Source: Palsa-504 sp963847965
GTDB lineage: Bacteria > Actinomycetota > Actinomycetes > Streptosporangiales > Streptosporangiaceae
Length of the DNA stretch: 64,000 bases
Assembly (NCBI GenBank): GCA_963847965.1
Contig: CAWKCG010000001.1
Coordinates: 1 to 64,000 of the forward strand
Direction of reading: 5' to 3'
In this document: positions 15,913-23,819 of the stretch, piece after piece
Position numbering within the stretch: the first letter of the stretch is position 1
Layout: every line of letters starts with the position of its first letter
Made by a program: the position numbers and the translations under genes
The notes under the pieces: generated by a model
Told to the model about the DNA's origin: nothing
Seen by the model: the letters and a program-made list of their open reading frames with translations, nothing else
Database searches by the model: none

Positions 15913-16737
15913 GTGGACGACGACGCATTCCTCGGTTACGTGGCTGATCGCCTGGCCGACCTGCCGCGAGTGGAAGCGGTCAATCTCGGAGGCTCGCGGG
16001 CGCGGGGAACGCACCGGCCGGACAGTGACTGGGACTTCGCGATCTATTACCGGGGTCATTTCGAGCCGCAGGCCCTGCGCGACGTCGGCTGGCCGGGCGA
16101 GGCATCCGACGTGGGCGGCTGGGGCGGCGGGGTGTTCAACGGCGGAGCCTGGCTGGAGATCGACCACCGCCGCGTGGACGTCCACTATCGCGACCTCGAC
16201 ACGATCGACCACGAGATGGCGGAGGCGCGCGAGGGCCGGTTCCGCATCGAGCCGCTGATGTTCCACCTCGCGGGCATCCCCTCCTATCTCGTGCTGGCCG
16301 AACTCGCCGACAGCCAGGTCCTGCACGGCCGACTGCCCAGGCCGGGCTACCCGCCGGCGTTGCGGGAGCGGGCGCCGCGAGTCTGGTGGGACCGAGCCAA
16401 GCGGACGTTCGAGTACGCACGCGTGAATCATGCTCCGTACGGACGGCTGGCCCAGTGCGCCGGGTTGATCGCGCAGGCGGCGTCGCAGGCAGCGCACGCG
16501 GTCCTGGCCGCGCGCGGCGAGTGGGCGACCAACGACAAGACCCTGCTCATCCTGGCGGGCCTGCGCCAGGTCGACGAGTTCCTGGCCATCGGCGAGCCAG
16601 AACCGAGCCTGCTGCGCGACGCCGTCGAGCGGTCCCGCGCCCTGTGCGAGGAGGCCCTGCGCGCGGCGACCGGGCGAAGCTCAGAATCCGGGTTAGCTTG
16701 TCTCGCGCGAGCCTGCGCCGCCAGCCGCCTGCTGTGA
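15913..16737 (+). CDS. Nucleotidyltransferase domain protein
   Basis: 274 residues. The polymerase-beta-like motif GGSRARG followed by DSDWDFAIYY (GS-x-DxD) lies at about residues 27-47. A third carboxylate is likely in RVDVHYRD near residue 97. The C-terminal half is helical, as in aminoglycoside-adenylyltransferase and MNT-type proteins. Starts at GTG 15913. It may modify a small molecule or act in a toxin/antitoxin-like role; no HEPN partner is next to it. Its 3' end overlaps a convergent small gene by 45 bases. Confidence 0.7.
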   Translation: MDDDAFLGYVADRLADLPRVEAVNLGGSRARGTHRPDSDWDFAIYYRGHFEPQALRDVGWPGEASDVGGWGGGVFNGGAWLEIDHRRVDVHYRDLDTIDHEMAEAREGRFRIEPLMFHLAGIPSYLVLAELADSQVLHGRLPRPGYPPALRERAPRVWWDRAKRTFEYARVNHAPYGRLAQCAGLIAQAASQAAHAVLAARGEWATNDKTLLILAGLRQVDEFLAIGEPEPSLLRDAVERSRALCEEALRAATGRSSESGLACLARACAASRLL

Positions 16738-16938
16738 TCCGACGTCGTTCTCCTGCTGGACCGCCTGGTCGGCGTTGTCCTGCGCGATGTCCCGCGCCGA
16801 CCGGCCGGTTTCCTTCATGTAGGCCCGGGAGTCAGCGTCGAACCGTAGGTCGTTTCGGCGGTTCACAATTCGGGGGATGACGATGGCCGCGGTGGCGATC
16901 AACAGTCCGAGCGCAGCGGCGAATATTCCGATGGCCAT
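16693..16938 (-). CDS. Small single-pass membrane protein
   Basis: 81 residues from ATG 16938. One N-terminal membrane helix (about residues 2-24) ends in the basic PRIVNRRND, followed by a charged, Gln/Asp-rich cytoplasmic tail. No family recognised. It converges on the nucleotidyltransferase gene with a 45-base tail overlap. Confidence 0.5.
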   Translation of the reverse strand: MAIGIFAAALGLLIATAAIVIPRIVNRRNDLRFDADSRAYMKETGRSARDIAQDNADQAVQQENDVGSQQAAGGAGSRETS

Positions 16939-17238
16939 GACAAGCGCCTTCTCCGAGCTCGTGGCTAATCTTGTGTGGTCCAGCCTACGCACCGCAGAGC
17001 CCGGGCGGCAGGCCGCCGCTTCGCGCCGTTGATGCGCTCTACCACCGGCTCGATGACCTCGAGTCGGTGCGGCGTTCGCCTTCCGGGATACTGGCCACCA
17101 TCGCCACAACACGCGCCTGAAAAGATTCTTAGTGTTCGGCAGGCGGATGGTGAGGGTCAGCCGGGCAGGGCCTTGCTCATAGCGCGCGCATAAGTGGGCT
17201 TCAGCCGCCGCCGAACGTGGTCGCCGATCCTGCTGGTC
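16939..17238. other. Gene-free stretch between small membrane protein and glycosyltransferase
   Basis: 300 bases with no convincing coding signal. It includes a less GC-rich patch (about 17116-17145) that could hold the promoter of the rightward glycosyltransferase, but no box pair was clear. Confidence 0.4.
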
Positions 17239-18123
17239 ATGAGAGTTCCGCAGGTGGACGTCGTAGTCCCGGTGCGCAACGAGGAGCATGACCTCGCACC
17301 CAGCGTCCGGCTCCTCGTCGGCTACTGCAGGAGCAGCTTCCCGTTCACCGCGCGGGTCACCATCGCGGACAACGGCAGCACCGACGGCACCTGGGCGATC
17401 GCCGACCGGCTGGCCCGCGAGCTGACCGAAGTGCGGGCGGTGCGCCTGGAAGAGCCCGGACGGGGGCGGGCGCTGCGCGCCGTCTGGTCGCAGAGCGACG
17501 CCGAGGTCCTCGCCTATATGGATGTCGACCTGTCGACAGACCTGAACGCGCTGCTTCCGCTGGTGGCGCCGCTGGTCTCCGGGCACAGCGACCTGGCCAT
17601 CGGCACCCGGCTCGCCCGGGGATCGCGGGTGGTCCGCGGGCTCAAGCGCGAGGTCATCTCCCGCTGCTACAACGTGCTGCTGCACGCCTACCTGGGGGTG
17701 CGGTTCTCCGACGCCCAGTGCGGCTTCAAGGCGATCAGGCGCGAGCAGGCGCAGGCGCTGCTGCCGCTCACCAAGGACACCGGCTGGTTCTTCGATACCG
17801 AGCTGCTCGTGCTGGCCGAGCGAGCCGGGCTGCGCATCCACGAGATACCCGTGGACTGGATCGACGACCTCGACTCGCGGGTCAACATCGTCGCCACCGC
17901 GCTGGCGGACCTGCGCGGGATGGCCAGGCTCGGCCGGGGCCTGGCCACCGGGTCCATCAGGGTCCCGCGGCTGCGCGATCCCACGCCCCCGGCCATCCAT
18001 GACCACCCGGTAACCCAAGGGAGAGAACACGTTGAGCGCGACCACCATCACGGCGAGGCGTACGGCCGGCCCCGAACCGCGGTCCACGCGGAACCTGGCG
18101 CGGCGCCTGCTGCGCGGGCCTGA
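17239..18123 (+). CDS. Family 2 glycosyltransferase (dolichyl/polyprenyl-phosphate mannose synthase-like)
   Basis: Starts at ATG 17239; about 294 residues. VDVVVPVRNEE and ADNGSTDGT form the nucleotide-sugar pocket, and MDVDLSTDL is the DxD metal site. GTRLARGSRV and SDAQCGFKAI follow, typical of DPM1/Alg5-type enzymes that charge polyprenyl phosphate with a sugar. It has no C-terminal membrane helices. The next gene, a PMT-type glycosyltransferase that uses such lipid-linked sugars, begins inside its 3' end (92-base overlap), so the two likely work as donor-maker and transferase. Confidence 0.8.
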   Translation: MRVPQVDVVVPVRNEEHDLAPSVRLLVGYCRSSFPFTARVTIADNGSTDGTWAIADRLARELTEVRAVRLEEPGRGRALRAVWSQSDAEVLAYMDVDLSTDLNALLPLVAPLVSGHSDLAIGTRLARGSRVVRGLKREVISRCYNVLLHAYLGVRFSDAQCGFKAIRREQAQALLPLTKDTGWFFDTELLVLAERAGLRIHEIPVDWIDDLDSRVNIVATALADLRGMARLGRGLATGSIRVPRLRDPTPPAIHDHPVTQGREHVERDHHHGEAYGRPRTAVHAEPGAAPAARA

Positions 18124-20213
18124 CGCGGATCCCCGGTGGGCGCGCCCGGCGCTGTTCGGGCTGCTGGCGCTCACGGCCGTGCTCTACCTGTGGGACGTCA
18201 CGAGGAACGGCTGGGCGAACGACTTCTACGCGGCAGCGGTTCAGGCGGGCACCAAGAGCTGGAAGGCGTTCTTCTTCGGCTCGTTCGACTCCTCCAACTT
18301 CATCACCGTGGACAAGACGCCGGCCTCGCTCTGGGTGATGGAACTGTCCGGGCGGATCTTCGGGTTCAGCCAGTGGTCCGTGCTGGCGCCGCAGGCGCTG
18401 GAGGGCGTGGCCTCGGTCGCGCTGCTGTACGCCGCGGTGAAGCGGTGGTTCGGCGCTCCCGCGGGCCTGATCGCGGGACTCGCGCTCGCGCTCACGCCGG
18501 TCGCGGCGCTGATGTTCCGGTACAACAACCCGGACGCCCTCCTCGTGCTGCTGATGACCGCGGCGGCGTACGCCCTGGTGCGCGCGCTCGAGCGCGGGCG
18601 GACGAGGTGGCTGGTGCTGTGCGGCGTGCTGCTCGGATTCGCGTTCTTGGCCAAGATGCTGCAGGCGTTCCTGGTCCTGCCCGGATTCGCGGTCGCCTAC
18701 CTGTGGGCGGGGCCGCCCAGGCTGGGCAGGCGCGTGTGGCAGACGGCGGTCATGGGCGCCGGGGTCATCGCCGGGGCGGGCTGGTGGGTGCTGGCCGCCG
18801 AGCTGACACCCGCGGCCGACCGGCCCTACTTCGGCGGCTCGACCGACAACAACATCCTGCAGCTCGCCATCGGGTACAACGGCCTCGGCCGGCTCGACGG
18901 CGACGAGAACAGGGTCGATCGGGGCCCGCGGCGGGGCGGGGGGCGGGTTCGGCGGCGCGACCGGTGTGTTCCGGCTGTTCGGCGCCGAGTTCGGCGGGCA
19001 GATCAGCTGGCTGCTGCCCGCGGCGCTGATCACGCTGGCCGCCATGCTCTGGTGGACACGGCGGGCGGCGCGGAGCGACAAGACCAGGGCCGCGGCGCTG
19101 CTGTGGGGCGGCTGGGTCCTCGTCACGGGCCTGGTATTCAGCTACATGGCCGGGATCATCCACCCGTACTACATGGTCGCGCTCGCCCCCGGCATCGCCG
19201 CCCTGATCGGCATCGGCGCCGCGGCCGCCTGGCGGACCAGGCTCGGACCAGGGAACCGGGCCGCGCGGGTGGTGACGGCAGCGGCCGTAGTGATGACCGC
19301 CGTGTGGTCCTACGTCCTACTTGACCGAACGCCCGACTGGCTCCCCTGGTTGCGCTGGCTCGTACTGGTGGGTGGCGTGGCCGGCGGCGGCGCGGTGCTG
19401 GTCAGCCCGTGGCTAGCGGGGCTCGCCCGGACCGCAGGGTGGCGCCGCGGGCGAAACGCGCTGTTCCTCGTGCCGGCCGGGCTGGCCATGGTGGCGGGGC
19501 TGGCCGGGCCGGCCGCCTACGCGCTGGACACGATCAACTCCGCGCACACCGGCGCGATCCCGAGCGCGGGGCCGCAGACGGACGGGTTCGGCGGTCCGGG
19601 AGGCTTCGCGGGCCGGCCTGGCGGGTTCGCCGGCCGTGGCTTCTCCCGCGGCGGCTTCCCCGGCGGGCGGGCGGGCCAGTTCGGCAGCGGGTCCAGCGGC
19701 AGCGGGCAGGCGGGCACCGGTACCGGCGGGATCCCTGGTGCGGCCGGCTCGCCCGGGGCTTCGGGTAACGGGAACTTCCCCGGGCCTGCGGGTGGATTCC
19801 CCGGCCGTGGCGCGGGAGCGTTTGATGGCCGCGGTGCCGGAGGGTTCGGCGGCGGGCTCGGCGGCAGCACGCAGGTGAGCAGCGCGCTGGTGAAACTGCT
19901 CGAGCAGGACGCGTCCCGCTACAAGTGGGTGGCGGCCACCGAGGGCTCGGAGGCGGCGGCGCCGATCGAGCTCGCGACCGGGGACGCGGTGATGGCCATC
20001 GGCGGGTTCAACGGCACCGATCCGTGGCCCACCCTGAAGGTCTTCGAGGAGCTCGTCGCCAAGCACGAGGTCCACTACTACGTGGGCCAGGGCAGCGAGA
20101 GCTTCGGCGGCGGCCAGGGCTCATCGGCGATCGCCTCCTGGGTGGCGGCCCACTTCGCCAAGCAGACCGTCGGCGGGCAGACCGTCTACGACCTCACCAA
20201 GCCGGAAAGCTGA
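18032..20213 (+). CDS. PMT/ArnT-type membrane glycosyltransferase, frameshifted
   Basis: Starts at TTG 18032 behind GGGAGAG. The first ~293 residues hold a short cytoplasmic tail, then multiple membrane helices with the luminal VDKTPASLWVM and RYNNPDALLVLL loops of the GT39/83 family. The frame then breaks: removing one A at about 18911 joins DGDEN to GSIGARGG and on to FRLFGAEFGGQISWLLP. That restores a protein of about 727 residues with more helices (ISWLLPAALITLAAMLWW, IIHPYYMVALAPGIAAL). A long Gly/Phe/Pro-rich low-complexity stretch precedes a soluble C-terminal domain (DASRYKWVAAT, MAIGGFNGTDPWPTL). It transfers sugars from lipid carriers to protein or lipid on the outer face. Confidence 0.8.
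19576..19872 (+). repeat. Gly-rich low-complexity segment in the mannosyltransferase
   Basis: About 100 residues dominated by Gly, Phe, Pro, Arg and Ser in irregular GGF/GRG/FPG units, between the last membrane helix and the soluble C-terminal domain. It is likely a disordered extracellular linker. Similar stretches are common in actinobacterial members of this family. Confidence 0.6.
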
Positions 20214-20327
20214 CCATCGGGGCTCGCAGCAAAACCAAGCCGGAAATCGAGATGGCCGCGCGGAACGATACTGCGCACGTCCTGGCGGCGGCCGCTGCGA
20301 AGGACATCGCCAAGCACACGTCGGGGC

Positions 20328-23300
20328 TCAACCATCTGGAAGCATTCCTCCAGCTCTTAGATGAGCCATCAGAAACGACACGATTTCTTGGAGTGACGCG
20401 TCAGGGACACCAGCACCTGAGTGCTTGAGCGCCTGCCGGAACGCCGTATTTCGGTACCTCTTGCCCTCCATCACTACGACTTTCGAGTGCGCGCGGGCAA
20501 CAAAGTCAACTAGCGGGAAGACTGGATCCGCGGCGGTGCACAGTCTCTTCATTTCGCGCGAAAATTGCTCCAGATCGACGTATCGGAATCGAAATCCGTA
20601 GTCCTTGCTGATTTGCGTGGTCAGGTCGACCATGTTGAAGTACTCGTCGATTGTCACATGAAATACTGGCTCCTGAGGGTCGGCGGAAGAGGTCATAACG
20701 GCGGCGATATTGTGGGCGGCAATGTCGACAGGCATGAAGCTGAGCTGAATGTCGGCGTTCGGAGCCACGCCGTACTTAATCATGAACGAAACCAAGCGCG
20801 CTACGATGTCGGTGGAATGTCCGAATCCTGCGGTGGACGCCGTGAGAAAGGCTGGTCGATATATTCTGGCATCAATGCCCTGTTCGCGAGCTTGGAGTAC
20901 AAGCTGTTCTGAGACCCACTTGGTCTGCGCGTAACCGAAGTCGAGCCCGGACATTTCTGGATTTGAGTCTCGCTCGAGGAGATTCCGCTTCCCTGTCCAC
21001 CCGAAGATTGTCGTGCTTGAAACGAAGTGAAATTGCTTGCGGCTCGAGGCGCACGCCAGTCTAAGAAGCTCTCGAGTGCCCTCGACGTTTGCTGGCCGGA
21101 GCGTATCATAGTCGAGGAGGTAATCAACCCAGGCCGCATTATGAATGACTGTGTCGATCGTTTCCATCAACCGCAGCCAGACGTGGTCTGAGAGCCCCAG
21201 GCGCGGGCTCGCCAAGTCGCCGGATATCACACGTACGCGGGCGTCCAGGACCTCCGCAGTGCGCAAATCATAAAGGCCTGCCGCCTTGAGCTCAGTTTTC
21301 AGTCGTTCGCGTGCCGCCGACGGGTCGGCTGCTCGCACAAGAACCGTATAGGCGGCACTGGTCTGGTCTAGCAGGCTGCGGAGGAGAAATGGCCCCAGAA
21401 ATCCGGTAGCACCAGTCAGGAGCACGTGATTGAAGGTGCCGTCTGCTCGCGGTACGGCGCCTGTGCCTTGCGGATCGAGTTCTGCGTCCCTTCGCATTGC
21501 CGCCGCTTCGCTTTCATCACGTTCCCGCTTCATTTTATCTAGTTCCGCGTGCAGGTTGATTGCCCACTCGGCATTTCCCGGCTGGAACCCGCGGACCAGC
21601 GCTGATATTTCAGACATGGTAAAACGTTGCAGGAGTGGGATGTGCAGTGCCTCTTGCAGGTCGTGAGCACCGGTCTGGACAACCGCTCTCTCAAGGATCA
21701 CCAGAAGCCCGGCCATCGCCAGAGAATCGAGGCCGACCTCGCTTGGCCTGGCGTTCTCATCCCCGCTTAGCGCGTACGTTTCCAGGAAATGCTCGTAATG
21801 GGACTGAACGTCTTGTGTATGCGCCCAGTCCAGTCCCACTCCATCTCCGTCACGCATATGAGTCTCGATCGTACGCAGGTCACCGTCTAGCCACGTGTCG
21901 CGAGTAAGGCTTCTGGCCACCTTCCCAGAGGTCGTTCTCTTGATGGCCTGGCGTCGAACGAACACGATCGTATGCGGCCCGGCATAGCCGTTCACGCGGA
22001 GCGAGCGGGAGACCTCATCAGGGTGTGGTGGGTCACCCGGATTCCGGAGGCCGACAACTATGATGAGCCTCTCTTCCCAATCCGGGCCCCGGAACGCGGC
22101 TACGCTTCCGATCTGTATTTTCTCGGAGCTCTTCTCAACGGCAACCTCAAGGTCCTCAGGGTAATAGTTCTGGCCTCTAAGGATAATGATATCCTTCAGC
22201 CGGCCACAGACGAACAGTTCCCCCTCCGCGAGGAATCCGAGATCTCCTGTTCGAAGGTAGGAATACGCGTCGTTTGAATCGTCTGCGAACGAGTTATTAA
22301 ACACGTGCTCCGAAAGCTCTGGTTGATTCCAGTATCCCTGACACTTGCTCTGACCAGCCACCCATATCTCGCCGATTCCGCCGTCTCCAACGGCAACCCT
22401 GGTGCCTGGTTCGACTATCCGCACGTGGATGCCATCCAGAGGCTTACCGCAGCTGACCAGTTCCAGCTGCTGCTCAGGAGGCGCGTCCTCGGCAGCCATC
22501 ATAACGGTACGCGCATGAAGCGACTCTCGATCGATCCTGACGGATCGCCGTCCCGAGCTGCTGACCACCAATGTGTTCTCCGCCAGTCCGTACGCTACAA
22601 CGTGCGCCGCCGGGCGCAGACCGTACTTCGCGAACCGTTCCAAGAAACCTCGGTACGTACTAGGCCTAACTGGTTCAGCCGCGTTCATAAAGACTTGTAC
22701 AGAACTTAGGTCCAGACCCTCTAGTTGATCGTCTGGAACACGCTCAGGAGAGAGGCAATATTCGAAGCCGAAATTTGGAGATGAGGTATAGGTCGCCCTG
22801 TATTGGCTGAGCGTCTCCAGCCACAGAGCAGGTCGTCGCAGAAAGTCGAGCGGCGAGAACCCGTATGTCGTGCCTCCGATGACGCCTTGGAAAAGATAGT
22901 ATCCGATCAAACCCAGATCATGAAATTGCGGCAACCATGAAACTCCGATTGTTTGGTGATCGACCAGTGAACCACAGTTATGTATAACGTTCTGGTGCGA
23001 TACGACCACGCCCTTAGGAGATCCGGTCGACCCGGATGTGTACTGCAGGAAAAGGGTCTTGATTGGATTGTCTTTTATGCCCCCGCGCGCCGTGCCCTGG
23101 ACCCTATCGGTGGCGAGCCGCGGAACGCCGAGGCGAGCGAGAGGATCCTCCGGGTCAGCGTGATCGTCGACCTCACCACGGCCACGTGGGCCTGATCCGA
23201 ACGATGAATCCGTTAGGGCGAGCGCGGCCCCACTATCCAGCACCACCGACCTGAGTCGTGACGCTCCCCCGCTCGCGACTGACGTGACCGGAGGAACGGG

Positions 23301-23570
23301 AACGGGAATGGCCCCTATGCGGACACAAGCGACGAATGCGGCTACCATCTCCAGTCCCGGCGGATACACCAGCGCCACGCGATCGCCGCGCTTAAGAACC
23401 GTTTCATCGTGAATGTACTCGGCGAGGAAACGAGTCCTGGCTTCGAAAGACTGATATGTGTATTTTTCGCGCAACTTGCCGTGGCGATCAAGAAACACAC
23501 TGAAACACCTATCAGGATCAACCGCTGCCCAGTGATCCAGGTAGTCGAGTATCGTGTCCAACTGCGCCAC
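20328..23570 (-). CDS. Fatty acyl-AMP ligase - ACP - thioester reductase (single-protein carboxylic acid reductase)
   Basis: 1080 residues from GTG 23570. Adenylation domain 1-560: YTSGSTGSPKG at 178-187, YGLAENT at ~327, catalytic Lys in TTSGK at 550. It is of the fatty acyl-AMP ligase type, as judged by WLPQFHDLGLIGY near 212. A carrier domain follows, with the phosphopantetheine Ser616 in VGLDSL. From ~700 there is an NADPH thioester-reductase domain (LLTGATGFLGPFLL at 717, YAQTKW). It should activate a carboxylic acid, load it on its own carrier and release an aldehyde or alcohol. The gene is visibly less GC-rich than everything around it and uses AT-ending codons freely, so it was probably acquired. 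It needs a phosphopantetheinyl transferase such as that at 12804. Confidence 0.85.
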   Translation of the reverse strand: MAQLDTILDYLDHWAAVDPDRCFSVFLDRHGKLREKYTYQSFEARTRFLAEYIHDETVLKRGDRVALVYPPGLEMVAAFVACVRIGAIPVPVPPVTSVASGGASRLRSVVLDSGAALALTDSSFGSGPRGRGEVDDHADPEDPLARLGVPRLATDRVQGTARGGIKDNPIKTLFLQYTSGSTGSPKGVVVSHQNVIHNCGSLVDHQTIGVSWLPQFHDLGLIGYYLFQGVIGGTTYGFSPLDFLRRPALWLETLSQYRATYTSSPNFGFEYCLSPERVPDDQLEGLDLSSVQVFMNAAEPVRPSTYRGFLERFAKYGLRPAAHVVAYGLAENTLVVSSSGRRSVRIDRESLHARTVMMAAEDAPPEQQLELVSCGKPLDGIHVRIVEPGTRVAVGDGGIGEIWVAGQSKCQGYWNQPELSEHVFNNSFADDSNDAYSYLRTGDLGFLAEGELFVCGRLKDIIILRGQNYYPEDLEVAVEKSSEKIQIGSVAAFRGPDWEERLIIVVGLRNPGDPPHPDEVSRSLRVNGYAGPHTIVFVRRQAIKRTTSGKVARSLTRDTWLDGDLRTIETHMRDGDGVGLDWAHTQDVQSHYEHFLETYALSGDENARPSEVGLDSLAMAGLLVILERAVVQTGAHDLQEALHIPLLQRFTMSEISALVRGFQPGNAEWAINLHAELDKMKRERDESEAAAMRRDAELDPQGTGAVPRADGTFNHVLLTGATGFLGPFLLRSLLDQTSAAYTVLVRAADPSAARERLKTELKAAGLYDLRTAEVLDARVRVISGDLASPRLGLSDHVWLRLMETIDTVIHNAAWVDYLLDYDTLRPANVEGTRELLRLACASSRKQFHFVSSTTIFGWTGKRNLLERDSNPEMSGLDFGYAQTKWVSEQLVLQAREQGIDARIYRPAFLTASTAGFGHSTDIVARLVSFMIKYGVAPNADIQLSFMPVDIAAHNIAAVMTSSADPQEPVFHVTIDEYFNMVDLTTQISKDYGFRFRYVDLEQFSREMKRLCTAADPVFPLVDFVARAHSKVVVMEGKRYRNTAFRQALKHSGAGVPDASLQEIVSFLMAHLRAGGMLPDG

Positions 23571-23819
23571 CCCTCTTACGCGATGGATCGTTATGTTAGC
23601 TCACAGACCTCTTTCGACCTCCGCCGGTATGACACCAGGCGGCTTCCCCGGTATCGGCCTCTGCCTGGCGCAGCCACTTGCGCACCGTCTCCGCGCCCAG
23701 GGGGCCCGCCGCAAACGGGAGCACTAGCAAGCCCGATCGTGGGTAGGGCCATTCCCGTGGCTCTCCGCGCGAAGTCCCCCCCTGGCCGCCCGGCGCCGCC
23801 GAGCCGGCCGCGCCCGACC
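23571..23819. other. Divergent intergenic region between ligase-reductase and MMPL transporter
   Basis: 249 bases, changing from low to high GC at about 23640, which marks one edge of the compositional island. Both genes must be driven from here. An open frame continuing upstream of the transporter is probably not translated. Confidence 0.4.

Noticed and set aside
20252..20428. Small rightward ORF of 58 codons after the mannosyltransferase
   Set aside because: It overlaps the 3' end of the ligase-reductase gene antisense, has no ribosome site and no recognisable motif.
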